Assembly (NCBI GenBank): GCA_900544945.1
Contig: UQXG01000038.1
Coordinates: 1-15,691, forward strand
Length of the DNA stretch: 15,691 nt
Source: an uncultured Eubacteriales bacterium
GTDB taxonomy: Bacteria; Bacillota; Clostridia; Oscillospirales; Oscillospiraceae
Direction: 5' to 3'
The notes beneath the pieces are model-generated. The model made no database searches and was not told where the DNA came from. It saw only the letters and a program-made list of their open reading frames with translations. Shown piece after piece: positions 6,976 to 13,484 of this stretch. Both the position numbers and the translations under genes were made by a program. How positions within the stretch are numbered: the stretch's first letter is position 1; every line of letters begins with the position of its first letter.

Positions 6976-7323
6976 TTACTTGCGGGCAATGCCGCAGACG
7001 TTCACATCCACGTCGTTGACCTTCACGCCGGTGACGGACTCCACCGCACCGGTGATGGCCTCCTGAACGGTCTGCGCCACTTTGATAACGGACTCGCCGT
7101 AGCGAACGATAATATTGCAGCCGATGGTCAGGGTGTCGTCGTCCTCAATCCGGATGCGGATGCCCTTGCCCCAGCTCTTCTTTCCGATAACCTCGCTGCC
7201 GCCCTTGACCACACCGTCGATCTCCGTCAGGGTATTTTCAACGATGGTGGACACCACGTCCTCGGAAATCATAACACTCCCGCCCTCCTGGGCGTGGGTA
7301 ATGTACTGCTTTACGTCTGCCAT
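6976..7323 (-). CDS. Asp23/Gls24 family envelope stress protein
   Basis: A 115-residue protein of the Asp23 family (YqhY type), the first gene of the operon. The N-terminus GGSVMISEDVVSTIVENT, then EIDGVVKGG, the central IRIRIEDDDTLTIGCNIIV and the C-terminal VKVNDVDVNVCGI are family typical. Members are abundant membrane-tethered or cytosolic proteins; YqhY has been linked to fatty acid synthesis (acc genes) and Asp23 to cell-wall stress. No transmembrane segment is present, so it would need a partner to reach the membrane. The start at 7323 has AGGAGG 8 bases upstream. A candidate promoter and a leader hairpin lie just before it. Its role in this organism is inferred only from family and position. 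Confidence 0.92.
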   Translation of the reverse strand: MADVKQYITHAQEGGSVMISEDVVSTIVENTLTEIDGVVKGGSEVIGKKSWGKGIRIRIEDDDTLTIGCNIIVRYGESVIKVAQTVQEAITGAVESVTGVKVNDVDVNVCGIARK

Positions 7324-7348
7324 TGGATTTACCTCCTATAATGCTGGC

Positions 7349-7364
7349 CGTGCCGCGGGGCACG
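7349..7364 (-). promoter_or_regulatory. Short GC-rich hairpin in the asp23 leader
   Basis: A 6-bp inverted repeat (CGTGCC / GGCACG) around GCGG lies between the candidate promoter and the asp23 ribosome binding site. It has no T tract, so it is not a terminator. It may be an mRNA-stabilising or protein-binding element; the sequence does not say which. Confidence 0.4.
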
Positions 7365-7378
7365 ACATACTTTTGTTT

Positions 7379-7406
7379 ATTGTACCACAAATCCAGAATA
7401 ATACAA
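7379..7406 (-). promoter_or_regulatory. Candidate promoter for the asp23-nusB-xse-ispA operon
   Basis: Minus strand TTGTAT (7406-7401), 16-bp spacer, TACAAT (7384-7379). The -10 matches 5 of 6 and the -35 only 3 of 6. No clear intrinsic terminator separates the ANTAR gene stop (7434) from this point, so read-through from the nitrogen operon is also possible. Confidence 0.5.
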
Positions 7407-7433
7407 CTGTTTTTTGCGCCGGACAGAGTTTCC

Positions 7434-8018
7434 CTAAGAATAGGTATGGATGATGGCCAGGGCAATGTCCTTTTTGGATGAGCACCGATCCATGGCCTGC
7501 TTTTCAATGTGCCGGTGGGCCTCGGCTTCGGTCATTTTCAGCTGCTCGATGAGAATCCACTTGGCCCGGTTTACCAGACGGATCTCCTCCATCTTGTCCT
7601 CAATGGACAGATTCTTGGTCTCCATCTTCCGCAGACGCTCCCGGACAGTGATCATCCACTTGAACCCCAGGCGCAGGGTGCCGGCGGAAAAAGGTACCTG
7701 CAAGGTGAACACCCCATGGGGGGTCACCTGCTCATTGACCTCCTCAAAGCTTTCCGCCCGCAGAAGAAGCAGAACCACCGTATCCGACCGACTTCCGGTA
7801 TCGATGGCAAAGCGGGTTCCGCTTTCGTCCGGCAGGGGCGCGTTGATAATCACCAGGTCATAATTGCGGCCCACCAGCTCCCGTCGGGCCGCTGCGGCGT
7901 TTGTGCAGAAGGACACGGGGTAGAATTCCGAGGAAGGCAGCATGGGCCGCAGGGCCTCGTTCAGCTTTTGCTGGCCGGAAACTACCAGCACACTGTAGGT
8001 ATCCCCGCTGAACAGCAT
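7434..8018 (-). CDS. ANTAR-domain antiterminator with a degenerate receiver (NitR-like)
   Basis: A 194-residue protein. Residues about 8-115 fold as a receiver but have lost the phosphorylation site. The acidic pair is replaced by VVSG (S14/G15), the acceptor Asp by Asn59 in DLVIINAPLPDESG, and the conserved Lys region reads LQVPF. Residues about 118-135 form a linking helix. Residues about 138-192 are an ANTAR RNA-binding domain (RLVNRAKWILIEQL, MTEAEAHRHIEKQAM, KKDIALAII). ANTAR proteins bind paired hairpins in leader RNAs and prevent termination. It sits 27 bp after glnA in the same direction, the arrangement described for glnA-nitR in solventogenic clostridia. Its likely targets are the glutamine synthetase leaders next door. 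How its activity is switched is unclear, as phosphorylation is ruled out by the missing Asp. The start at 8018 has GGGGAG upstream. Confidence 0.9.
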   Translation of the reverse strand: MLFSGDTYSVLVVSGQQKLNEALRPMLPSSEFYPVSFCTNAAAARRELVGRNYDLVIINAPLPDESGTRFAIDTGSRSDTVVLLLLRAESFEEVNEQVTPHGVFTLQVPFSAGTLRLGFKWMITVRERLRKMETKNLSIEDKMEEIRLVNRAKWILIEQLKMTEAEAHRHIEKQAMDRCSSKKDIALAIIHTYS

Positions 8019-8045
8019 GTGTCTCCCCTCTCTTTCTGTTTTTTC

Positions 8046-9251
8046 TTAATTTTTATAGCAGGCAATCAGCGACTGCGGAAGATGAGCCCGGATGAATTCG
8101 CTTTCCTCCGCCCGCTTGATAGCCGCTCCCAGAGACAGTGGCAGGGTTTCCATATCCCCGATGTCCCGGGGCTCGGCGGTGTAGAGATTCACGTTTGCCT
8201 TCTCCGGCAGGTCGATCTCGTTCTGGATGCCGTCCAGCCCTGCCCAGATCAGCAGAGCAAAGGCAAGATAGGGATTGGCCGTGCAGTCCGGGGAGCGCAG
8301 CTCCACCCGGCGATACTCCCCTGCCGCCGCGGGAATCCGGATGAGCATGGAACGGTTGTTATTGGACCAGGAAATATACTTGGGAGCCTTGCAGACACCC
8401 AGCCGGCTATAGGACTGGGGGCTTGGATTCAGGAACCGGGTCATATCCGACACATGCCGGAGGATGCCTCCCATCATATGGTGCATCCGGTTCTCCCCGG
8501 GGCCTTTCACAGACATATTGATGTGGAAGCCGCTGCCGGGCTGATCAGGCAGGGGCTTGGGCGAAAAGTCCGCACAAAGCCCGTTGCCCGCGGCGATGGT
8601 CTTGACCACCGTCCGGAATGTCACCGCGTTGTCCGCGGCGGTGAGGGCATCGGAATAGCGGAAATCAATTTCATTCTGCCCCGGACCCTGCTCATGGTGA
8701 GACGATTCCGGGCGAATACCCATCCGCTCCAGGGTCAGGCAGATCTCCCGGCGGACGTTTTCACACTTGTCGTCCGGGGACACATCCATATAGGTGGCCT
8801 GGTCATAGGGAATGTGGGTAGGCTCCCCGTTTTCGTCCAGCCGGAACAGGTAGAATTCCAGCTCGGAGCCGAAGGAAAAGGCAAAGCCCGCTTTTGCCGC
8901 GTCAGCCACCGCCTGCTTGAGAATGTTCCGGCAGTCATGTGTGAAGGGATTGCCCTGCTGATCGGTAATGGAGCAGAACATCCGCACCACCCGGCCGTGC
9001 TCCGGCCGCCAGGGCAGCACCGCAATGGTCGTGGGATCCGGGTGGAGGAAAAGGTCGGAATGCACCTCGTCGCCGAAGCCCGCGATGGCGGAGGCATCGA
9101 TGGCAATGCCGTACTCAAAAGCCCGCTCCAGCTCCTGGGGCATGATGGAAATGTTCTTATTGCATCCGTATACATCGCAGAAGGCAAGACGGATGAATTT
9201 CACATCCTCCTCCTGGATATACTGCATGACTTCCTGGGGCGTGTATTTCAT
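8046..9251 (-). CDS. glnA: Glutamine synthetase, short type I (GlnA family)
   Basis: Joins ammonia to glutamate using ATP. It has 401 residues, shorter than the usual ~440-470, mainly from a compact C-terminus. Catalytic and binding residues are present: E130/E132 in GSELEFYLF, E187 in HHEQGPGQNEIDF (which also supplies E194), H243 in GSGFHINMS, R300/R305 in NNNRSMLIRIP, and E317 in VELRSPDCTANPYLAFALL. The HHEQGPGQNEID form belongs to a clostridial subgroup distinct from Bacillus GlnA. No adenylylation tyrosine context is recognisable. The start at 9251 has AAGGAAGGG upstream. It is transcribed from a near-perfect promoter (9315-9343) with a structured leader, and followed by the ANTAR gene. 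Some such short homologues are GS-like enzymes acting on other amines, but the complete active site supports a true synthetase. Confidence 0.9.
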   Translation of the reverse strand: MKYTPQEVMQYIQEEDVKFIRLAFCDVYGCNKNISIMPQELERAFEYGIAIDASAIAGFGDEVHSDLFLHPDPTTIAVLPWRPEHGRVVRMFCSITDQQGNPFTHDCRNILKQAVADAAKAGFAFSFGSELEFYLFRLDENGEPTHIPYDQATYMDVSPDDKCENVRREICLTLERMGIRPESSHHEQGPGQNEIDFRYSDALTAADNAVTFRTVVKTIAAGNGLCADFSPKPLPDQPGSGFHINMSVKGPGENRMHHMMGGILRHVSDMTRFLNPSPQSYSRLGVCKAPKYISWSNNNRSMLIRIPAAAGEYRRVELRSPDCTANPYLAFALLIWAGLDGIQNEIDLPEKANVNLYTAEPRDIGDMETLPLSLGAAIKRAEESEFIRAHLPQSLIACYKN

Positions 9252-9265
9252 AATACCCTTCCTTT

Positions 9266-9297
9266 CCGGAATCCGGGTTTTCGGCGGAATCCGCCGA
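9266..9297 (-). promoter_or_regulatory. Two leader hairpins with identical apical sequence in front of glnA
   Basis: In the minus-strand leader RNA the first hairpin is TCGGC-GGATTCC-GCCGA (9297-9281) and the second CC-GGATTCC-GG (9276-9266), separated by four bases. Both show the same GGATTCC apex. The second ends just before the ribosome binding site. Paired hairpins near a gene preceding an ANTAR protein suggest an RNA target. The loops are not the classic six-base loops with A at position 1 and G at position 4, so this is only a candidate. Confidence 0.55.
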
Positions 9298-9309
9298 CAG
9301 AATATTCTG
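9298..9309. promoter_or_regulatory. 12-bp perfect palindrome just downstream of the glnA promoter
   Basis: CAGAATATTCTG is a perfect inverted repeat lying 5 bp after the minus-strand TATAAT, at the expected transcription start. A dimeric repressor bound here would block glnA initiation. No regulator is identified in the window. Confidence 0.5.
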
Positions 9310-9314
9310 GAAAA

Positions 9315-9343
9315 ATTATATTCGACGAAATGCGGCTTGTCAA
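9315..9343 (-). promoter_or_regulatory. Consensus sigma-A promoter of glnA-ANTAR operon
   Basis: Minus strand TTGACA (9343-9338), exactly 17-bp spacer, TATAAT (9320-9315). Both boxes match the consensus fully, predicting a very strong basal promoter whose output must be set by regulators or leader control. Confidence 0.93.
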
Positions 9344-9354
9344 TCTGCCCAAAG

Positions 9355-9371
9355 CAAAAAAATATTTTTTG
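9355..9371. promoter_or_regulatory. Shared A/T-tract palindrome between divergent promoters (UP-like element)
   Basis: CAAAAAA-ATA-TTTTTTG has 7-bp arms. It lies 11 bp upstream of the minus-strand -35 and 9 bp upstream of the plus-strand -35. A tract of this kind at this position fits an UP element contacting the RNA polymerase alpha subunit for both promoters, or a bent operator shared by them. Confidence 0.5.
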
Positions 9372-9380
9372 TGCAGGGTG

Positions 9381-9409
9381 TTGACAAATGGCCGCGGGTA
9401 GTGTACAAT
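9381..9409 (+). promoter_or_regulatory. Sigma-A promoter of glnN
   Basis: TTGACA (9381-9386), 17-bp spacer, TACAAT (9404-9409): a perfect -35 and a 5-of-6 -10. The transcript would start near 9416, only a few bases before the leader terminator. Confidence 0.93.
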
Positions 9410-9419
9410 GCGCCCATAA

Positions 9420-9470
9420 GGCAAGGATGTCTTGAAGCGGAATGGCTTCGGCATCCTTGTCTTCTTTTTT
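9420..9470 (+). terminator. Leader terminator (attenuator) of glnN
   Basis: CAAGGATG (9422-9429) pairs with CATCCTTG (9452-9459), extendable to 10 bp. The inner stem GAAGC (9434-9438) with GCTTC (9445-9449) closes the six-base loop GGAATG. CTTCTTTTTT follows. It lies between the glnN promoter and gene, 31 bases before the ATG, so most transcripts would stop here unless antitermination occurs. The 5' arm can alternatively form a small hairpin CAAG-GATGT-CTTG (9422-9434), which would break the terminator base and leave two adjacent hairpins. That is the layout expected of an ANTAR-controlled leader, although the loop bases do not match the known A1/G4 pattern. Confidence 0.85.
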
Positions 9471-9501
9471 ATCTCCGATAAAGTAGAAAGGGTGTTAATT
9501 T

Positions 9502-11598
9502 ATGGGTACTGTTTCTGATTATTTCGGCTGTCTGGTGTTTGACGATCGGGTGATGAAGGCCAATCTGAGCTCTGATGTTTACCAGTCCCTGCGCAAGACC
9601 ATCGATCACGGCGCGAAGCTGGATGCCAGCGTTGCCAATGCCGTGGCCTCCGCCATGAAGGATTGGGCGGTGGCCAATGGCACAACCCACTACACCCATT
9701 GGTTCCAGCCACTGACCGGCATTACCGCGGAGAAGCACGACAGCTTCATCTCCCCGGCTCCCGACGGCGGCGTGATTATGGATTTCTCCGGCAAGGAGCT
9801 GATTAAGGGCGAGCCGGATGCCTCTTCCTTCCCCTCCGGCGGCCTGCGGGCGACCTTCGAGGCCAGAGGCTACACCGCCTGGGATCCTACCTCCTATGCC
9901 TTCATCAAGGGAAAAACCCTGTGCATCCCCACAGCCTTCTGCTCCTATGGCGGCGAGGCTCTGGACAAAAAGACGCCCCTGCTTCGTTCCATGGAGGCTC
10001 TGAACCGGCAGGCCATGCGGATTCTGAAGCTCTTCGGCAACGAGGATGTGTCCTGCGTCCGCACTTCCGTAGGCCCGGAGCAGGAATATTTCCTGGTGGA
10101 TCGGGAGATGTACAACAAACGCAAAGACCTGATTTACACCGGCCGGACCCTCTTCGGTGCCAAGCCTCCCAAGGGCCAGGAAATGGACGATCATTACTTC
10201 GGCGTCATCAAGCCCCGGGTGGCTGCCTACATGGCCGACCTGAACGAGGAGCTGTGGAAGCTGGGCATCCTGGCCAAGACCGAGCACAACGAGGTGGCTC
10301 CCGCTCAGCATGAACTGGCTCCCATCTACACCACCACCAACGTGGCCACCGATCACAACCAGCTGACCATGGAGATCATGCAGAAGGTAGCTGCCAAGCA
10401 CGGCCTGGTGTGTCTGCTCCATGAGAAGCCCTTCGCCGGGGTCAACGGCTCCGGTAAACACAACAACTGGTCCATTGCCACGAACACCGGTGTGAACCTG
10501 CTGTCCCCCGGCGAGACTCCCTATGAAAATGCCCAGTTCCTGCTGTTCCTGTGCGCGGTCATCAAGGCCGTGGATGACTATCAGGATCTGCTCCGTATTT
10601 CTGTGGCCACTGCAGGCAACGATCACCGTCTGGGCGCCAACGAAGCTCCTCCCGCCGTGGTTTCCATTTTCCTGGGCGATGAGCTGATGGGCATTCTGGA
10701 CGCCATTGAGGCCGATGCTCCCTACGCCGGAACCCAGAAGACCACCATGAAGCTGGGCGTGGATGTTCTGCCCCGGTTCGCCCGGGACACCACCGATCGG
10801 AACCGTACTTCCCCCTTCGCCTTTACCGGCAACAAGTTCGAGTTCCGGATGCTGGGTTCCTCCAACTCCATTGCCTGTGCCAACATGATGCTCAACTCCG
10901 CCGTGGCCGAGTCCCTGAAAATCTACGCCGATCGGCTGGAGGGCGCAGAGGACTTCGAGACTGCCCTGCATGAGATGATCCGCAAGACCATCAAGGATCA
11001 CAAGCGGATCCTCTTCAACGGCAACGGCTATGACGAGGCCTGGATCAAGGAGGCTACCGAAAAGCGGGGCCTGTGCAACTACCCCACCACTCCCGACTGT
11101 ATGCCTCACCTGCTGGATAAGAAAAATGTGGATATGCTCACTTCTCACAAGGTCTTCTCCGTGGCCGAGCTGGAATCCCGGTGCGAGATCATGCTGGAGA
11201 ACTACTGCAAGGCCGTAACCATCGAGGCCAACACCATGATCGACATGGCTCGCAAAGAGATTCTGCCTGCGGTGGAAGGCTATGTATCCGAGCTTGCCAA
11301 GACCGCCGCCGCCAAAAAGGCTGTGGCCCCCGGCATCCCCTGTGCCTATGAGACAAGCCTGGTGGAGAAGCTGTCCACGCTGACCGATCAGATTGCCGTG
11401 AAGACCGACGAACTGGAGGATGCGCTGCTGGAGCTGAAGGGTATTTCCGATGTGAAGGAAGAGTCCTTCGCCATCCGGGATACGGTTCTGGGCAAGATGG
11501 CCGCCCTTCGCGCGGTGGCCGACGAGGCCGAGACCCAGACTTCGGAAAAGTACTGGCCCTTCCCCACCTACGGTGAATTGCTGTTCGGTGTTCGTTAA
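9502..11598 (+). CDS. glnN: Glutamine synthetase type III
   Basis: A 698-residue GSIII, normal length for the class (about 700), a large cytosolic glutamine synthetase found in Bacteroides, clostridia and cyanobacteria. Class signatures include VGPEQEYFLVD (about residues 190-200), EHNEVAPAQHELAPIY (about 261-276), LHEKPFAGVNGSGKHNNWS (about 307-325), NDHRLGANEAPPAVVSIF (about 373-390) and RNRTSPFAFTGNKFEFRM (about 433-450). The C-terminal ~120 residues are a helical region typical of GSIII. The start at 9502 has AAAGGG about 10 bases upstream. It is divergent from the glnA-ANTAR operon and preceded by its own promoter and attenuator. Two different glutamine synthetases side by side suggest use under different nitrogen states. 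Confidence 0.97.
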   Translation: MGTVSDYFGCLVFDDRVMKANLSSDVYQSLRKTIDHGAKLDASVANAVASAMKDWAVANGTTHYTHWFQPLTGITAEKHDSFISPAPDGGVIMDFSGKELIKGEPDASSFPSGGLRATFEARGYTAWDPTSYAFIKGKTLCIPTAFCSYGGEALDKKTPLLRSMEALNRQAMRILKLFGNEDVSCVRTSVGPEQEYFLVDREMYNKRKDLIYTGRTLFGAKPPKGQEMDDHYFGVIKPRVAAYMADLNEELWKLGILAKTEHNEVAPAQHELAPIYTTTNVATDHNQLTMEIMQKVAAKHGLVCLLHEKPFAGVNGSGKHNNWSIATNTGVNLLSPGETPYENAQFLLFLCAVIKAVDDYQDLLRISVATAGNDHRLGANEAPPAVVSIFLGDELMGILDAIEADAPYAGTQKTTMKLGVDVLPRFARDTTDRNRTSPFAFTGNKFEFRMLGSSNSIACANMMLNSAVAESLKIYADRLEGAEDFETALHEMIRKTIKDHKRILFNGNGYDEAWIKEATEKRGLCNYPTTPDCMPHLLDKKNVDMLTSHKVFSVAELESRCEIMLENYCKAVTIEANTMIDMARKEILPAVEGYVSELAKTAAAKKAVAPGIPCAYETSLVEKLSTLTDQIAVKTDELEDALLELKGISDVKEESFAIRDTVLGKMAALRAVADEAETQTSEKYWPFPTYGELLFGVR

Positions 11599-11606
11599 TA
11601 CGATTT

Positions 11607-11638
11607 CTTAATAAAATGATTTCATCATTTTACTTAAG
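11607..11638. repeat. Long AT-rich inverted repeat after glnN
   Basis: CTTAA plus TAAAATGAT (11607-11620) pairs with ATCATTTTA plus TTAAG (11624-11638), with one bulged C, around TTC. It is the first structure after the glnN stop and may slow or end transcription, but it lacks a proper T tract. Function uncertain. Confidence 0.5.
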
Positions 11639-11723
11639 CCGTTTCACGGCAGACCGCCTGGGCGGCGGTAAGAAATGTATTGACTTCGTTTTTTAGCGGC
11701 AGTGGGCGCAATCCTGCGGCCTA

Positions 11724-11747
11724 ATAAAACGCTTTTAAGCGTTTTAT
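11724..11747. terminator. Candidate bidirectional terminator hairpin between glnN and the mobile element
   Basis: ATAAAACGCT (11724-11733) pairs with AGCGTTTTAT (11738-11747) around TTTA. Both strands end the stem in a T run (GCGTTTTAT), so it could stop transcription from glnN and from the integrase side. The T runs are inside the stem rather than after it, so strength is uncertain. Confidence 0.5.
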
Positions 11748-11792
11748 GAATCATTTAATAGATTTCTAATTATCTCTTTAGATGTTCTTATA

Positions 11793-11828
11793 TGCCGGTA
11801 TAGCCCGTTATTCCGGGCTTTTCCGGCA
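11793..11828. repeat. Nested hairpin near the element terminus
   Basis: TGCCGG (11793-11798) pairs with CCGGCA (11823-11828), and inside it AGCCCG (11802-11807) with CGGGCT (11814-11819) around TTATTC. A weak T-rich run follows on the plus strand. It may terminate transcription at the element edge or form part of the att region; which of the two cannot be decided. Confidence 0.5.
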
Positions 11829-11889
11829 CTTTTCATATCGGAAGAACCTCACAAATCTTTTTATTACCCCTTATGTTGTCGCTCTCAAA

Positions 11890-11924
11890 AGTAGTAAAAG
11901 CAGTAGTAAATTCTGCGTACTACT
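11890..11924. repeat. AGTAGTAAA repeats beside int, candidate arm-type integrase sites
   Basis: AGTAGTAAA occurs at 11890-11898 and 11902-11910, a 12-bp period. AGTAGTA is present in inverted orientation at 11918-11924, touching the int stop codon. Tn916 integrase binds direct repeats inside each transposon end through its N-terminal domain, and these repeats are at the right place for that role. The assignment is by position; the other element end is not available for comparison. Confidence 0.55.
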
Positions 11925-13201
11925 TATGCCGCCTTGGTTTCCTCGGCGCTTTCCGCCGCAGGCTCCGGCTTGGCCTCTGCGGTGGTTTTTGCCTTGGCTT
12001 GCAGCCGTTCCATTTCCTCCTGTGCGGAATGGAAAGTAGCGTGGGCGTAATAGTTCAGCGTCATTACAATGTTGGCGTGTCCCATGATGTACTGCAATGC
12101 CTTGGGGTTCATGCCCGCGTTTGCCATTCTGGTACAGAATGTATGCCGCATGGTGTGCGGCGTCATCACATCGGGCAGCGGCTCCTTGTGGCACTTGTTG
12201 TACTTCTTGGCAAGGCACTTGAACATGGCGTCATAGTTGACGGCGGTTTTGGGCAGGCCGTCCCGGTTCAGGAACAGGAAGTCCTTATAACCGTCAACCT
12301 CAATGCACCTGCCGTCCCTGCGCTTCTTCAACACGCGCTCAAACGCTTCATAGGCGGCTGCGCTCATAGGCACTTGACGGAATCCGCTTTCTGTTTTTGG
12401 CGCTTCGGTATAGTAACCGTCCTCGGTGCTTCTCAAAAGCTGGTGGTCTACATTCACAAAGCGCTTCTCAAAATTCAGGTCGGCTGGCGTCAGGCCGCAG
12501 AGTTCGGAAATACGAAGCCCGGTTTCCAGCAGGATCACTACCTCGTCATAATACTTGGCATAGACGGGATCGTTCTGCATGAAGTCCAAAAGCTCGTTTT
12601 CCTGTGTAGGGGTAAGCGGCACCTTTGGTACGGTATCGTCGTTGATAACCTCATTGATCTGGAAGTCAAAGGGATTCTTGCGGAGGCAATCGTCCTGTAC
12701 GGCCATATAAAAGATGGCTTTTAAGGAACGCTTGCTGTTGCAGATGGTGTTGTAGGCAACGCCCTTTTCCTGCATACGCAAGGCCCATTCTTTCGCGTCA
12801 GACAGCTTCACGCTGTCAATGCTGGCCGCGCCCAGCTTATCTTCGGACAGAAGTTTCATCAACTGCTGGCGGCTCTTTTGGGTTCCTTTCCGCACATTCC
12901 CGCGCTGCCGGGTGTACTTTTCATAAAGCTGGCACACGGTCATTTTCTTGCCGATGGTGTCTATCCCGTCGTCAAGGTCTTTCTGTATCTGCTTGATCTT
13001 CTCGCGCAGGGAAAGACAGGGCCGTTTCCCGGCAGGTACTTTGTCGGTAGGTACTAACTTCCATGAGTAAACAAACTGGGTTTCTCCAAAGGTGTCAATG
13101 TATTTGTAAGCGTATCTTCCATCTGATCGCTGGCTCTCTCCAGACTTCAAAAGGCGGCCTTTGTTGTCCCGTCTTTTTTCATCTCGTTCTTTTCTTGGCA
13201 T
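11924..13201 (-). CDS. int: Tn916/Tn1549-type tyrosine integrase
   Basis: A 425-residue site-specific recombinase that excises and integrates the element. Residues about 1-75 are the three-stranded arm-binding domain of Tn916 Int (KGRLLKSGESQRSDGRYAYK, then ETQFVYSWKL). Residues about 85-185 are the core-binding helical domain. The catalytic domain follows, with Arg230 (TGLRISELCGL), Lys269 (APKTESGFR), His349 and Arg352 (TPHTMRHTF), His375 (MGHAN) and the nucleophile Tyr385 (LNYYAHA). The final ~20 residues are an Ala/Glu/Lys/Pro-rich tail (AEAKPEPAAESAEETKAA) beyond the usual end, probably disordered. The start at 13201 has AAGGAG upstream. Xis lies 79 bp upstream in the same direction. All catalytic residues are intact, so the enzyme should be active. 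Confidence 0.96.
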   Translation of the reverse strand: MPRKERDEKRRDNKGRLLKSGESQRSDGRYAYKYIDTFGETQFVYSWKLVPTDKVPAGKRPCLSLREKIKQIQKDLDDGIDTIGKKMTVCQLYEKYTRQRGNVRKGTQKSRQQLMKLLSEDKLGAASIDSVKLSDAKEWALRMQEKGVAYNTICNSKRSLKAIFYMAVQDDCLRKNPFDFQINEVINDDTVPKVPLTPTQENELLDFMQNDPVYAKYYDEVVILLETGLRISELCGLTPADLNFEKRFVNVDHQLLRSTEDGYYTEAPKTESGFRQVPMSAAAYEAFERVLKKRRDGRCIEVDGYKDFLFLNRDGLPKTAVNYDAMFKCLAKKYNKCHKEPLPDVMTPHTMRHTFCTRMANAGMNPKALQYIMGHANIVMTLNYYAHATFHSAQEEMERLQAKAKTTAEAKPEPAAESAEETKAA

Positions 13202-13280
13202 TTCGTCATGCTCCTTTCCATGACGGAAAGAGCCTTGACACGCTTATAACCTATTATAACACGCGCAAGGCCCTTTTTCA

Positions 13281-13484
13281 CTATATTGTGTCAAGGGAAT
13301 CAATGATTTTTTCAAACTGCTTCCGTTTAATCTGGATGCGGTTGCCGTTCAGGATCACCCAGCCAGCGGTGGGGTTTTCCTCGGCAAGCCGACGCAGTTT
13401 GTTTTCCCCGATCCGAAAATATTTGGACGCTTCCTCAATGGTAAGCGTGTATTTTTCCCAAATAGGCACATCGTTATTACTCAT
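13281..13484 (-). CDS. xis: Tn916-type excisionase
   Basis: A 67-residue DNA-bending protein that steers Int towards excision. The sequence from VPIWEKYTLTIEEASKYF through FRIGENKLRRLAEENP to NGNRIQIKRKQFEKIID follows Tn916 Xis almost residue for residue, with a winged-helix fold. The start is the ATG at 13484 (MSNNDVPIWEKY), with AAAGGGGG upstream. A longer in-frame reading back to 13562 lacks a site and exceeds the family length. It is co-oriented with int. Loss of an acidic or basic residue in the recognition helix is not apparent. Confidence 0.96.
   Translation of the reverse strand: MSNNDVPIWEKYTLTIEEASKYFRIGENKLRRLAEENPTAGWVILNGNRIQIKRKQFEKIIDSLDTI

Noticed and set aside
7509..9401. 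630-codon open frame on the plus strand opposite glnA and the ANTAR gene
   Set aside because: Both minus-strand genes have complete family motifs and start sites; the long antisense frame is a composition effect.
9422..9449. Classic ANTAR dual-hexaloop RNA motif in the glnN leader
   Set aside because: One loop is five bases and the six-base loop is GGAATG, not A at position 1 and G at position 4, so I kept only the general attenuator call.
9469..11148. 559-codon open frame on the minus strand opposite glnN
   Set aside because: It is antisense to an unmistakable type III glutamine synthetase, has no matching ribosome binding site or family motif, and arises from the high GC third-position bias.
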